Positions 1 through 5,101 of a DNA stretch of 5,101 nucleotides are shown here, in pieces (positions within the stretch are counted from its first letter, which is position 1; each line of letters starts with the position of its first letter). The position numbers and the translations under genes were made by a program. The stretch spans positions 1 through 5,101 of the forward strand of contig CADBPP010000101.1 of NCBI GenBank assembly GCA_902796565.1, written 5' to 3'. This stretch comes from an uncultured Eubacteriales bacterium (GTDB taxonomy: Bacteria; Bacillota; Clostridia; Eubacteriales; Anaerofustaceae). Below the pieces are notes generated by a model. It did not search any database and was not told where the DNA came from. It saw only the letters and a program-made list of their open reading frames with translations.

Positions 1-114
1 ATATTCCTGACCCGGAAGAAGAAGGCAGGGATCGTTCTCATACTCCCTGAAAAAGATATGGTACATCCCGTCCGTCATCGGGACGAGCCTGATACTGTCC
101 TGTTCGTTACTCAT
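1..114 (-). CDS. GNAT-family N-acetyltransferase, N-terminal fragment (cut by window edge)
   Basis: The minus strand reads 38 codons from an ATG at 114-112 and is still open at base 1, so the gene continues outside the window. The visible protein begins with MSNEQDSIRLVPMT, followed by MYHIFFREYENDP and then LLLPGQEY. The pattern IRLVPMT, then about ten residues, then FxEYENDP, is one I recognise from the first strand and helix of a clostridial GNAT subgroup; GNAT enzymes move an acetyl group from acetyl-CoA to an amine. The acetyl-CoA-binding motif lies further along and is not visible, so the substrate cannot be guessed. The start is supported by a strong GGGAGGG at 127-121, six bases before the ATG; a later in-frame ATG (codon 13) falls inside the conserved motif and is unlikely. 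It lies 16 bases after the stop of the small membrane-protein gene, so it is probably the fourth gene of the leftward operon. Confidence 0.72.
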   Translation of the reverse strand, partial: MSNEQDSIRLVPMTDGMYHIFFREYENDPCLLLPGQEY

Positions 115-130
115 TGCGTTCCCTCCCGGG

Positions 131-565
131 TCAGCTGTCTGCGGTTTCCCTGTCAGCTGACCGGGCTGTCTTTTTCTTCCTGATGCGGGATCCTGTGATG
201 GCGGATGCCGCAGCGATGATGAAAAGCCCCGTGTAATTGATGTATATATCCCTGTAGGCGCTCTCCGCGAGAGGCTCGATAAAACCGTTGAGCCATACGA
301 AACCGAAGGCCAGGGCCATCGTCGGGATATATACCAGCACGCAGCGCAGCAGAAGATTTTTTACCGGGAGCCTCTTTGCCATTTCATAGGCTGTGACTCC
401 TATCAGCACGATGACCGCCCGGGTCAGTTCGTGCCAGTTCCCGCTGGGATCGTTGCGGTACCCCTGCATTAGGTACAGAACGCTGTTTGCTATCGTCGCC
501 GCCGTATATATGACGCTGTAAATAAAAACGCTTTCCCTGAGCCAGTTCTCCCATATCCTTTTCAT
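131..565 (-). CDS. Small four-helix membrane protein, DUF6608/DUF3021-like
   Basis: This 144-residue protein has four hydrophobic stretches, at about residues 12-33, 45-64, 71-93 and 106-125, and ends in a strongly basic tail (RIRKKK and beyond), so it should be an integral membrane protein with a cytoplasmic C-terminus. Short polar motifs sit between the helices: GYRNDPSGNWHELTRA before helix 2, GFIEPLAESAYRDIYINYTG before helix 4. These resemble small uncharacterised membrane proteins of Clostridia that I recall as DUF6608, with DUF3021 as a more distant alternative; I could not search to confirm this. No enzymatic residues or known function can be assigned. The ATG is preceded by CGGAGGC, with eight bases between it and the start. 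The gene lies 54 bases after the CbrC-like gene and 16 bases before the GNAT gene on the same strand, fitting one transcript. Confidence 0.82.
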   Translation of the reverse strand: MKRIWENWLRESVFIYSVIYTAATIANSVLYLMQGYRNDPSGNWHELTRAVIVLIGVTAYEMAKRLPVKNLLLRCVLVYIPTMALAFGFVWLNGFIEPLAESAYRDIYINYTGLFIIAAASAITGSRIRKKKTARSADRETADS

Positions 566-619
566 TTCTTATGCCTCCGTGACTTATGTAAAATACAGGA
601 TCTTCAGATGCAGTCCGTT

Positions 620-1135
620 TCAGCTGGCGTCGACGTACAGCCTGTAGCGGCCGCAGTGCAGGCAGCGGAAAAGATACCCTGTCAGGTCCCCGTCCCTGTC
701 CAGATATTCCTCTACCACGTCGATGGGGTAGGAAGGTTCCTGGGCCGCGTAGTCGGCAAGGGCCTCGTCTATTATGCCCATCTCCTCCAGCTCCCTTATC
801 CCCACCGGGCCGAGATACGCGCAGTAGTCATCGCAGCAGACCAGCCAGTTCTCGCCCTGCCATGCAAGGTAGCCCGGAGTTCGGCGGAACAGTTCATCCC
901 GCTTCTGGGGATCCGATACTTCCTCAGCGTACTGGACGAAGGTCGCGTTGAACTTTTCCGCCGCGCTGCCGTCATGTATGCAGCTCAGGCAGATGCAGTC
1001 CGGAGCCTGTGCGGAATACACGCTGTCGATGTATTCGGTCACGCTCCTTCCGCAGCAGTCGCATACCCCTTCGCCCCGGATGAGGATCTCATCGTCGTAT
1101 ATATACGGGTTGTACCTGAATTTAATGTGTTCCAT
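620..1135 (-). CDS. CbrC family (UPF0167) cysteine-rich protein
   Basis: The 171-residue soluble protein matches the layout I know for the CbrC/UPF0167 family, whose E. coli member belongs to the CreBC regulon and is linked to colicin E2 tolerance; its biochemical role is unknown. Visible landmarks are FRYNP near the N-terminus, a first cysteine knuckle CDCCG (25-29), a second CLSC (49-52) followed directly by IHDGSAAEKFNATF, then RRTPGYLAWQGENWLVCC (84-101), CAYLG (105-109), and a C-terminal CLHCGRYR (158-165). The paired CxxC motifs suggest structural zinc binding (inference). There is no signal peptide or membrane segment. The position before DDYC, which I recall as histidine in many relatives, is cysteine here. 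The start has AAAGGA eight bases upstream. The gene follows the YibE/F gene by 43 bases and probably shares its transcript. The family call is firm; a colicin-related role in this organism is not supported by the sequence. Confidence 0.88.
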   Translation of the reverse strand: MEHIKFRYNPYIYDDEILIRGEGVCDCCGRSVTEYIDSVYSAQAPDCICLSCIHDGSAAEKFNATFVQYAEEVSDPQKRDELFRRTPGYLAWQGENWLVCCDDYCAYLGPVGIRELEEMGIIDEALADYAAQEPSYPIDVVEEYLDRDGDLTGYLFRCLHCGRYRLYVDAS

Positions 1136-1178
1136 CGTCCTGTTCCTTTCTGTTTTCGTATCCGCGTTTAATGCCTGG

Positions 1179-2348
1179 TCACTTCTTAGCTGAGCCGTAG
1201 AGGAATGAACTGATGGCTGCCGTCAGGGGCACGGAGAGGATCACTCCTATGCTGCCTGAGAGAGAGCTTATCATTTCCGCCGCCAGATACGCGGAGCTTG
1301 ACAGCTGGGCCAAGGACAGCCCCAGAGTGTACAGATATATCACCAGTACGAAGGAGGAGCCGAAGTAGGCGAGAATAAGGGTGTTCGTCATGGTCCCCAC
1401 CATGTCCCGGCCTATGTTCATTCCCGAGCGGAAGAGATCCTTTGAGTTCCTTTGCGGATCCACCGAATGTATCTCGTCCAGTGCGGAAGCTATGCTCATG
1501 GCGACGTCCATCACTGCTCCGAGGGAAGCGATCATGATCCCGGCGGTAAGAAGTCCCTTAAGGCCTATGGGAGTGCCTGACTGCCTCAGCTGCAGCAGGG
1601 GTTCCGCCTCTGCGGCTCTGAGGCCGTTTATTCTGGCGATACGCTGGGCGACCGCCGCGAAGATCATCGCGAAGCTCATCCCCGATACGGTGCCGAGAAA
1701 GGCTGCCAGGGATTTGAAGCTGAAGCCCGAAAGGATGATCATGCAGACAGCGCTTATAAACGAGCACACAGCAAAAGTCAGGAGCACCGTGTCAGCGCCC
1801 CTGAGGAGCCCCGGAAGAAGTATGGAAAAGAGACACAGGAAAGTCACCGCAAGACCGATGAGGCTTCTCGCCCCGGTCCGTCCTCCCACCAGTACACAGG
1901 AGAGAACGAAGAGAGCGAGGCATACCAGTAGTGGCCGCCATCTGGCGTATTCGTATACCGTTGCCCGGACCGAACCGTCGGAGTAGGTGTTTATACCCAG
2001 GCATACCCTGTCCCCTTCAGCTACGGGAACACCGTAAAGGGGGGAGACGAAGTTATAGGCCTGAACGCTCAGACCCCTGTACTGTCCCGTCAGGACCTTT
2101 GCTATGATGAGCTGCTCTCCCCGGTACGCCCCGTCGGAGGAAGGATCCGTCTCGCAGGTGTCGGAGAGGACCGTCTCGACCGTGGCGAACTCATACTCGA
2201 TATAGTCTTCGGCCCCTGTACCGACGTCTTTCGCCGGCGAAAGCGCCCGGGAAGCGATAATGAATATCACCGCCGCCAGGGCGAGACATATGAGGGCGGG
2301 TATGTCGGTCTTTCTGTTTTTCTTATCGGTGGTGTCTTTGCCTGCCAT
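1179..2348 (-). CDS. YibE/F family multi-pass membrane protein
   Basis: The 389-residue protein has a charged N-terminus, one helix at about 17-34, an extracytoplasmic segment of about 100 residues (36-135), and then seven predicted helices at about 137-155, 160-180, 187-209, 211-235, 263-289, 317-343 and 354-384. Family signatures are GLLTAGIMIASLGAVMDVAM (265-284), SIASALDEI, and GMNIGRDMVGTMTNTLILAY (309-328), followed by AAEMISSLSGSIGVILSVP (356-374). These are characteristic of the YibE/F-like family (PF07907), found mainly in Firmicutes and Actinobacteria. Its function is not established; a role in transport is sometimes assumed, but no substrate can be read from the sequence. The 36-135 segment, with GQYRGLSVQAYN and VAEGDRVCLGI, looks like a small beta-rich domain of the type usual in this family. 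The ATG has CGGAGG five bases upstream, and a promoter lies just before it. This is the first gene of the leftward cluster. Confidence 0.92.
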   Translation of the reverse strand: MAGKDTTDKKNRKTDIPALICLALAAVIFIIASRALSPAKDVGTGAEDYIEYEFATVETVLSDTCETDPSSDGAYRGEQLIIAKVLTGQYRGLSVQAYNFVSPLYGVPVAEGDRVCLGINTYSDGSVRATVYEYARWRPLLVCLALFVLSCVLVGGRTGARSLIGLAVTFLCLFSILLPGLLRGADTVLLTFAVCSFISAVCMIILSGFSFKSLAAFLGTVSGMSFAMIFAAVAQRIARINGLRAAEAEPLLQLRQSGTPIGLKGLLTAGIMIASLGAVMDVAMSIASALDEIHSVDPQRNSKDLFRSGMNIGRDMVGTMTNTLILAYFGSSFVLVIYLYTLGLSLAQLSSSAYLAAEMISSLSGSIGVILSVPLTAAISSFLYGSAKK

Positions 2349-2382
2349 AAGAGCCTCCGGATGGTGATTGCCTTACACCGCT

Positions 2383-2410
2383 ATTATATAGTATTTTCTC
2401 CCTTCCTCAA
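2383..2410 (-). promoter_or_regulatory. Sigma-A-type promoter of the leftward operon
   Basis: On the minus strand a perfect TATAAT (2388-2383) lies 16 bases after TTGAGG (2410-2405), which matches the -35 consensus at four of six positions. Transcription would start near 2376, leaving a leader of about 28 bases before the YibE/F start codon that includes its CGGAGG (2359-2354). The -35 box is inside the inverted repeat at 2402-2432, so a protein bound there could block or modulate this promoter. The call rests on consensus match only. Confidence 0.68.
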
Positions 2411-2432
2411 GAATATATATGTTTTTAGGAAG
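2402..2432. repeat. Imperfect inverted repeat in the divergent promoter region (possible operator)
   Basis: The arms CTTCCT (2402-2407) and AGGAAG (2427-2432) are perfectly complementary. After one mismatch the pairing resumes for four positions (AAGA against TTTT, including one G-T pair), leaving a nine-base AT-rich centre. No run of T follows it on either strand and no gene ends here, so it is not an intrinsic terminator. It overlaps the leftward -35 box and lies upstream of the rightward promoter, which is where a regulator acting on one or both units would be expected. Its use as an operator is inference. Confidence 0.4.
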
Positions 2433-2457
2433 AAAGTATGCCGCAACGTTATATCTG

Positions 2458-2488
2458 AGGACAAAAGCGGGCCGAAATGTGATATCAT
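2458..2488 (+). promoter_or_regulatory. Candidate promoter of the secreted modular protein gene (extended -10)
   Basis: On the plus strand TATCAT (2483-2488) matches the -10 consensus at five of six positions and is preceded by TGA (2480-2482), giving the extended -10 form TGnTATAAT. The best -35 is AGGACA (2458-2463), matching four of six positions but at a long spacing of 19 bases. Extended -10 promoters tolerate a poor -35. Transcription would begin near 2495, giving a leader of about 43 bases that contains the strong Shine-Dalgarno sequence. It is a weaker match than the leftward promoter. Confidence 0.45.
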
Positions 2489-2524
2489 ATACACAAACAT
2501 CGATTCAAAAACATAATGACCCGT

Positions 2525-2532
2525 GAAGGAGG
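2525..2532 (+). promoter_or_regulatory. Ribosome binding site fixing the start of the secreted protein
   Basis: GAAGGAGG is a near-perfect Shine-Dalgarno sequence ending five bases before the ATG at 2538. It fixes the start of a gene whose stop codon lies beyond the window, and the protein read from that ATG begins with a classic signal peptide. Confidence 0.85.
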
Positions 2533-2537
2533 CTGTT

Positions 2538-5101
2538 ATGAAAAAAATATTCACCAGAAAGATCCTTCCCGCGCTTCTGGCGCTCATCCTCATAGCGGGG
2601 ATGATGCCTGCCTCGGCCGCGGCGGAGGATGCCGTCACCTACACGAAGGTGACAGAAGCCCCGTCTGACTGGAGCGGCAGATACCTTATCGTATACGAGG
2701 GGGGCTCCCTCGCCTTTGACGGGAGCCTCAGTGCCCTGGACGCCGTAAACGATTACAGGGCTGTCGAAATCGAAAACGGTTTTGTAATGCTTAAAGAGTC
2801 AAAGGACGTCTTCTATTTTGAGATAGAGCCCAACAGCTCGGGAGGATACGATATAAAGTCGGCCTCCGGGTATTACATCTATCAGACCAGCGATATCAAC
2901 GGAATGCTGAGCAGCTTGACTTCAGAAGGATCGAACGCGATCTCCTTAGACCCTTCCGGCAGCGCGGATATCGTGAGCGGAGGGGCGCATCTGAGGTTCA
3001 ACGCGGCTTCGAACCAGATGAGGTTCCGTTACTACAAGTCAGGGACATACACGAATCAGAAGCCCATAGCTCTCTACAGAGCGGAGGAGTCCGCCCAGGG
3101 CGGAGCGGTCCAGGCAGGGGCCGTTCAGGCTTCCGTCGCTTCAGGTCTCGTTCCCGCGGGAACGAAGGTGGAACTGAGCTGCGCCTCAGAGGGCGCCGTC
3201 ATACGCTACAGGATAGGTGACGGAGAGGCCCTGGAATATTCTTCCGCCCTTACCATCGCTGAAAACTGTGTTATCGAGGCCTGGGCAGAAGGGAGCGGAT
3301 ACCTTGAGGGACCCCACACGGTCCTTGAATACACAGTGGCGGACAGGGAGTACGTCAAGGCCCTGAGCCTTGAGGAAGTGCTTTCCGCTTCCTCCTGCGT
3401 GATATATCATCCCGCCTCGGGAACGGCGGCCTCCTCAGAAGAATACTTCTATTCGGGAGGAAACAAGTACGAGCTGAAGAGCGCTGCGACGGTGGCTACC
3501 GAAAAGGGCATCGCTTCCCGTGACGCCTGCGGCTTTACCGTCAGCTCCGCCGAAGGAGGCCATTATTCCTTCGCTGCATCCGACGGCAGATTTTTGTATA
3601 TCGATAACTCCGGAAACGTCGGCCTCAGGGAAGGTGAGAACGAATTCACCCTCTTTGACATCGAATCATCCGGCGGAGGATATCTCATAAAGAGCGTCAA
3701 TGCAGTGGTCGGCGGACAGCAGCAGTACCTGGAGTACTACAAGGGATACTACACCAGCTATTCACTGAAGAACGGCGGTGACGCATACATCTTCGAATTC
3801 TATGTGCCCGCTCTCAGGACCGTGAACTATTCCGAGGTGACGACGCTTGAAGCCCTGGATACGGACAGGCCCCTTATCATCTGCTACGGTGCCGAGAGCG
3901 TGCTGATGTCGGTGCATGAATATCTTTTCAACAACAAAAAGATGGAGCTCGAAGGGACCGAAGCAGCCATGTCGGGAGGGATCATAACCCTCGCGGAGGA
4001 CGATCCCGACGCAGCCGTGCTGGATGTATCAGTGGACGGCAGCGGCCATTATACCTTCACGAGTTCCGACGGAAAATATCTTCTCTGTGACGGCACCAAC
4101 GTGCAGTTCACCGGGGAGGAGGGCGAGTATACACTGTTCGACCTTGCGGAGACCGATGGAGGCTTCTTCATAAAGAGCACCAACGCCCAGTACGGCGGAA
4201 AGCCCCAGTACATCGAATATTACAAGGGATATTTCACCTGTTACAGCATGGGGACACCGCCCGGGATATATACCTTCAGGCTGTTCCAGCCTTCTGACGG
4301 CGCTGTTCCCGCGGCCCCTCAGGCCCCTTCGGCAGAGCCCGAAGCCGGTGAGGTGGAGGAAGGCACGGAAGTCACCCTCACTTTCCCCGGTTCCGACAGC
4401 ATATACGCGAAGCTCGACGACGGGGACTACTTCCTGTATGAGGGCCCGATAGCGATCACAAAGGATACCACCATCACTGCCTACGCTGTCATGGGCGGCT
4501 TCGCGAGCGAAGAGGCGTCCTTCACATACACTGTGAAGAGTTCCGGGCCTGCCGTGATCACCGCACAGTATCTGGCGGCGCCCGCCGACGGGGATATCCT
4601 CCTCGTATACCATCCGGATTCCGGCAGGACCATGGGGACCGGCACATACGTATACACGAACTCCGGGACCGGGGCCACGAAGAACGAGATCGTTTCCCAG
4701 GACGGGGCCGTGATCGAAGGAGAGACCATCACCGCTCCGGGAGAGAGCGCACTGCTCACCCTCACTGCGCAGGGAGAACACTTCCGCTTCGTGAGAGACG
4801 ACGGGTCATGTCTGTCCCTGGACGGCAACGACGTGGAGTGGGTCGAGCCCTCTGAGATTGGCGAAACGGACTATACGCTGTTCGATCTGGAAGAAGCCCA
4901 GGGCGGCTGGTACATAAGAAGCGTGAACGCTTCCTTCAACGGAAAAGCCCAGTACCTGGAGTATTACGGAGGATACTTCACGTGCTACTCCATGAACGCG
5001 TCGTATGCCGCGCGTTATACTTTCACATTCTATACCACGGGAAAGGACTCGGACCTCAGGGACGGGGACCTGGTGGTGATCTACAATCCGGCCAACATGA
5101 A
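2538..5101 (+). CDS. Large secreted multi-module protein with CHB_HEX_C-like domains (3' end beyond window)
   Basis: The frame is open for 854 codons from 2538 to the window edge with no stop. Residues 1-29 are a signal peptide: KK and RK basic residues, the hydrophobic core ILPALLALILIAGMM, then PASAAA with likely cleavage after residue 27 or 29. The exported part is a chain of modules: a divergent N-terminal module (45-181), a chitobiase/hexosaminidase C-terminal-like domain (197-267), two aromatic-rich modules (286-424, 443-585), a second CHB_HEX_C-like domain (597-666), a third aromatic-rich module (684-834), and the start of another unit (842 onward, DGDLVVIYNPANM). No catalytic motif, LPxTG signal or membrane anchor is visible; these would lie downstream. 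I recall modules opening with VVIYNPA in large secreted 5'-nucleotidase-like and nuclease-like proteins of Clostridia, so an enzyme domain may follow, but this is inference. The visible region could equally serve adhesion or carbohydrate binding. The gene is divergent from the YibE/F operon. Confidence 0.9.
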   Translation, partial: MKKIFTRKILPALLALILIAGMMPASAAAEDAVTYTKVTEAPSDWSGRYLIVYEGGSLAFDGSLSALDAVNDYRAVEIENGFVMLKESKDVFYFEIEPNSSGGYDIKSASGYYIYQTSDINGMLSSLTSEGSNAISLDPSGSADIVSGGAHLRFNAASNQMRFRYYKSGTYTNQKPIALYRAEESAQGGAVQAGAVQASVASGLVPAGTKVELSCASEGAVIRYRIGDGEALEYSSALTIAENCVIEAWAEGSGYLEGPHTVLEYTVADREYVKALSLEEVLSASSCVIYHPASGTAASSEEYFYSGGNKYELKSAATVATEKGIASRDACGFTVSSAEGGHYSFAASDGRFLYIDNSGNVGLREGENEFTLFDIESSGGGYLIKSVNAVVGGQQQYLEYYKGYYTSYSLKNGGDAYIFEFYVPALRTVNYSEVTTLEALDTDRPLIICYGAESVLMSVHEYLFNNKKMELEGTEAAMSGGIITLAEDDPDAAVLDVSVDGSGHYTFTSSDGKYLLCDGTNVQFTGEEGEYTLFDLAETDGGFFIKSTNAQYGGKPQYIEYYKGYFTCYSMGTPPGIYTFRLFQPSDGAVPAAPQAPSAEPEAGEVEEGTEVTLTFPGSDSIYAKLDDGDYFLYEGPIAITKDTTITAYAVMGGFASEEASFTYTVKSSGPAVITAQYLAAPADGDILLVYHPDSGRTMGTGTYVYTNSGTGATKNEIVSQDGAVIEGETITAPGESALLTLTAQGEHFRFVRDDGSCLSLDGNDVEWVEPSEIGETDYTLFDLEEAQGGWYIRSVNASFNGKAQYLEYYGGYFTCYSMNASYAARYTFTFYTTGKDSDLRDGDLVVIYNPANM
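2670..3080 (+). repeat. N-terminal extracellular module A of the secreted protein
   Basis: Residues 45-181 form the first module after the signal peptide. It opens with WSGRYLIVYE, continues with AFDGSL, VFYFEIEPN, GGYDIKSASGYYIYQTS, then LRFNAAS and MRFRYYKSGTY, and closes with KPIALYR. The opening strand (YLIVYE) and the aromatic segment near the end echo the later modules (for example LLVYHPD and YLEYYKG), so it may be a diverged copy of the same fold, probably all-beta. I recall similar RFRYYKS/LYK segments in secreted clostridial proteins, without a known ligand. Confidence 0.6.
3126..3338 (+). other. First CHB_HEX_C-like domain (residues 197-267)
   Basis: The segment follows the pattern of the chitobiase/beta-hexosaminidase C-terminal family (PF13290): SGLVPAGTKVELSC, then VIRYRIGDGEALEYSSALTI, then CVIEAWAEGSGY and VLEYTV. 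In the family these match G..v..Gt.V.L, the IyYT.DG strand, the tIkA.A strand and the closing YtY strand. Such small Ig-like domains usually act as spacers or accessory domains next to extracellular enzymes. It is joined to module A by an alanine- and glycine-rich linker with a short VQAGAVQAS repetition. Confidence 0.72.
3393..3809 (+). repeat. Aromatic-rich module B1
   Basis: Residues 286-424 are the first of three complete related modules. It opens with CVIYHPASG and then has GGHYSFAASDGRFLYID (340-356), FTLFD (370-374), GGYLIKSVNA (380-389), QYLEYYKGYYTSYS (396-409) and a closing YIFEFYVP. The distance from FTLFD to QYLEYY is 26 residues, the same as in B2 and B3. The dense tyrosines and beta-strand spacing suggest a ligand-binding beta fold, possibly trefoil-like, which is inference only. 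Confidence 0.75.
3864..4292 (+). repeat. Aromatic-rich module B2
   Basis: Residues 443-585 repeat the B1 plan: PLIICYGAES opening, GHYTFTSSDGKYLLCD (503-518), YTLFD (531-535), GGFFIKSTNA (541-550), QYIEYYKGYFTCYS (557-570) and closing YTFRLFQP. It starts 161 residues after B1 at equivalent core positions. It has a cysteine (568) in the FTCYS segment where B1 has serine, a feature shared with B3. Confidence 0.75.
4326..4535 (+). other. Second CHB_HEX_C-like domain (residues 597-666)
   Basis: Residues 597-666 again follow the chitobiase/hexosaminidase C-terminal plan: PSAEPEAGEVEEGTEVTL, then SIYAKLDDGDYFLYEGPIAI, then TTITAYAVMGGFASEEASFT and YTV. The DG after the central strand, the TITAYA strand and the closing YTV match the family. 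It separates B2 from B3 and is reached through a proline- and alanine-rich linker (VPAAPQAPSAEP), as expected of a spacer domain on an extracellular protein. Confidence 0.72.
4587..5039 (+). repeat. Aromatic-rich module B3
   Basis: Residues 684-834 are the third complete copy: DILLVYHPDSG opening, EHFRFVRDDGSCLSLD (747-762), YTLFD (779-783), GGWYIRSVNA (789-798), QYLEYYGGYFTCYS (805-818) and closing YTFTFYTT. The core is closest to B2, including the FTCYS cysteine (816). The distance from YTLFD to QYLEYY is again 26 residues, and the segment before YTLFD is a few residues longer than in B1 and B2. Confidence 0.75.
5061..5101 (+). repeat. Start of a further module (B4), cut by window end
   Basis: Residues 842-854 read DGDLVVIYNPANM, equivalent to the openings of B1 (CVIYHPASG) and B3 (DGDILLVYHPDSG). 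This indicates at least one more unit beyond the window. The VVIYNPA opening is the form I recall in modules of large secreted clostridial nucleotidase- and nuclease-like proteins. Confidence 0.6.

Noticed and set aside
566..619. Possible terminator or extra promoter between the CbrC-like gene and the small membrane-protein gene
   Set aside because: No stem-loop with a T run and no convincing -35/-10 pair could be found in the 54 bases.
608..1171. Plus-strand open frame of 187 codons
   Set aside because: It lies antisense to the CbrC-like gene, whose protein has clear family motifs; the plus-strand product shows no recognisable features and has no proper ribosome binding site.
1381..1986. 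Plus-strand open frame of 201 codons
   Set aside because: It is antisense to the YibE/F gene and its arginine- and serine-rich product is typical of a shadow frame in GC-rich DNA.
2384..2638. Minus-strand open frame of 84 codons across the intergenic region
   Set aside because: It overlaps both promoters and the signal-peptide codons of the rightward gene on the opposite strand; its coding potential is a reflection of those sequences.
3090..3104. Near-perfect 15-base inverted repeat (TCCGCCC A GGGCGGA) as a possible terminator
   Set aside because: It is inside the coding sequence, its loop is only one base, and no T run follows.
4029..4828. Minus-strand open frames of 250 and 115 codons
   Set aside because: Both are antisense to modules B2, HEX2 and B3 of the secreted protein, which show internal homology at protein level; the antisense products show none.
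1..5101. CRISPR array, tRNA or rRNA genes, insertion sequences, attachment sites
   Set aside because: No short regularly spaced direct repeats, no cloverleaf-like or rRNA-like segments and no transposase or terminal inverted repeats were seen; the only repeats are diverged protein modules.

Overview
The window looks like chromosomal DNA from a Gram-positive anaerobe of the class Clostridia, most likely a fairly GC-rich Lachnospiraceae-type gut or rumen bacterium. That placement is inferred from strong GGAGG-type ribosome binding sites, a YibE/F membrane protein, a small four-helix membrane protein resembling a Clostridia family, and a very large secreted modular protein of a style I associate with that group. 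No rRNA, tRNA or taxonomic marker gene is present to confirm it.

The layout is two divergent transcription units around a 189-base intergenic region (2349-2537). Leftward, on the minus strand, four genes are packed head to tail: a YibE/F-family multi-pass membrane protein (2348-1179), a CbrC/UPF0167-family cysteine-rich protein (1135-620), a small four-helix membrane protein (565-131) and the first 38 codons of a GNAT-type acetyltransferase (114 to beyond base 1). The gaps are 43, 54 and 16 bases, each gene has its own Shine-Dalgarno sequence, and I see no terminator between them. A good promoter (TTGAGG, 16 bases, TATAAT) lies just before the first gene, so the four are probably one operon.

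Rightward, from 2538 to the end of the window, one reading frame stays open for 854 codons without a stop. It encodes a signal peptide followed by a string of extracellular modules: one divergent N-terminal module, a chitobiase/hexosaminidase C-terminal-like (CHB_HEX_C) domain, two related about 140-residue aromatic-rich modules, a second CHB_HEX_C-like domain, a third aromatic-rich module, and the first residues of a fourth unit. The window cuts the gene before any catalytic domain. From memory of related architectures, a secreted phosphoesterase, 5'-nucleotidase or nuclease domain may follow, but nothing visible here proves it.

The intergenic region also holds an imperfect inverted repeat overlapping the -35 box of the leftward promoter, and a weaker rightward promoter with an extended -10. 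I see no functional link between the leftward operon and the secreted protein beyond sharing this control region. The large secreted repeat protein is the most interesting item: its repeated modules share a conserved core with exactly the same internal spacing in all three complete copies.
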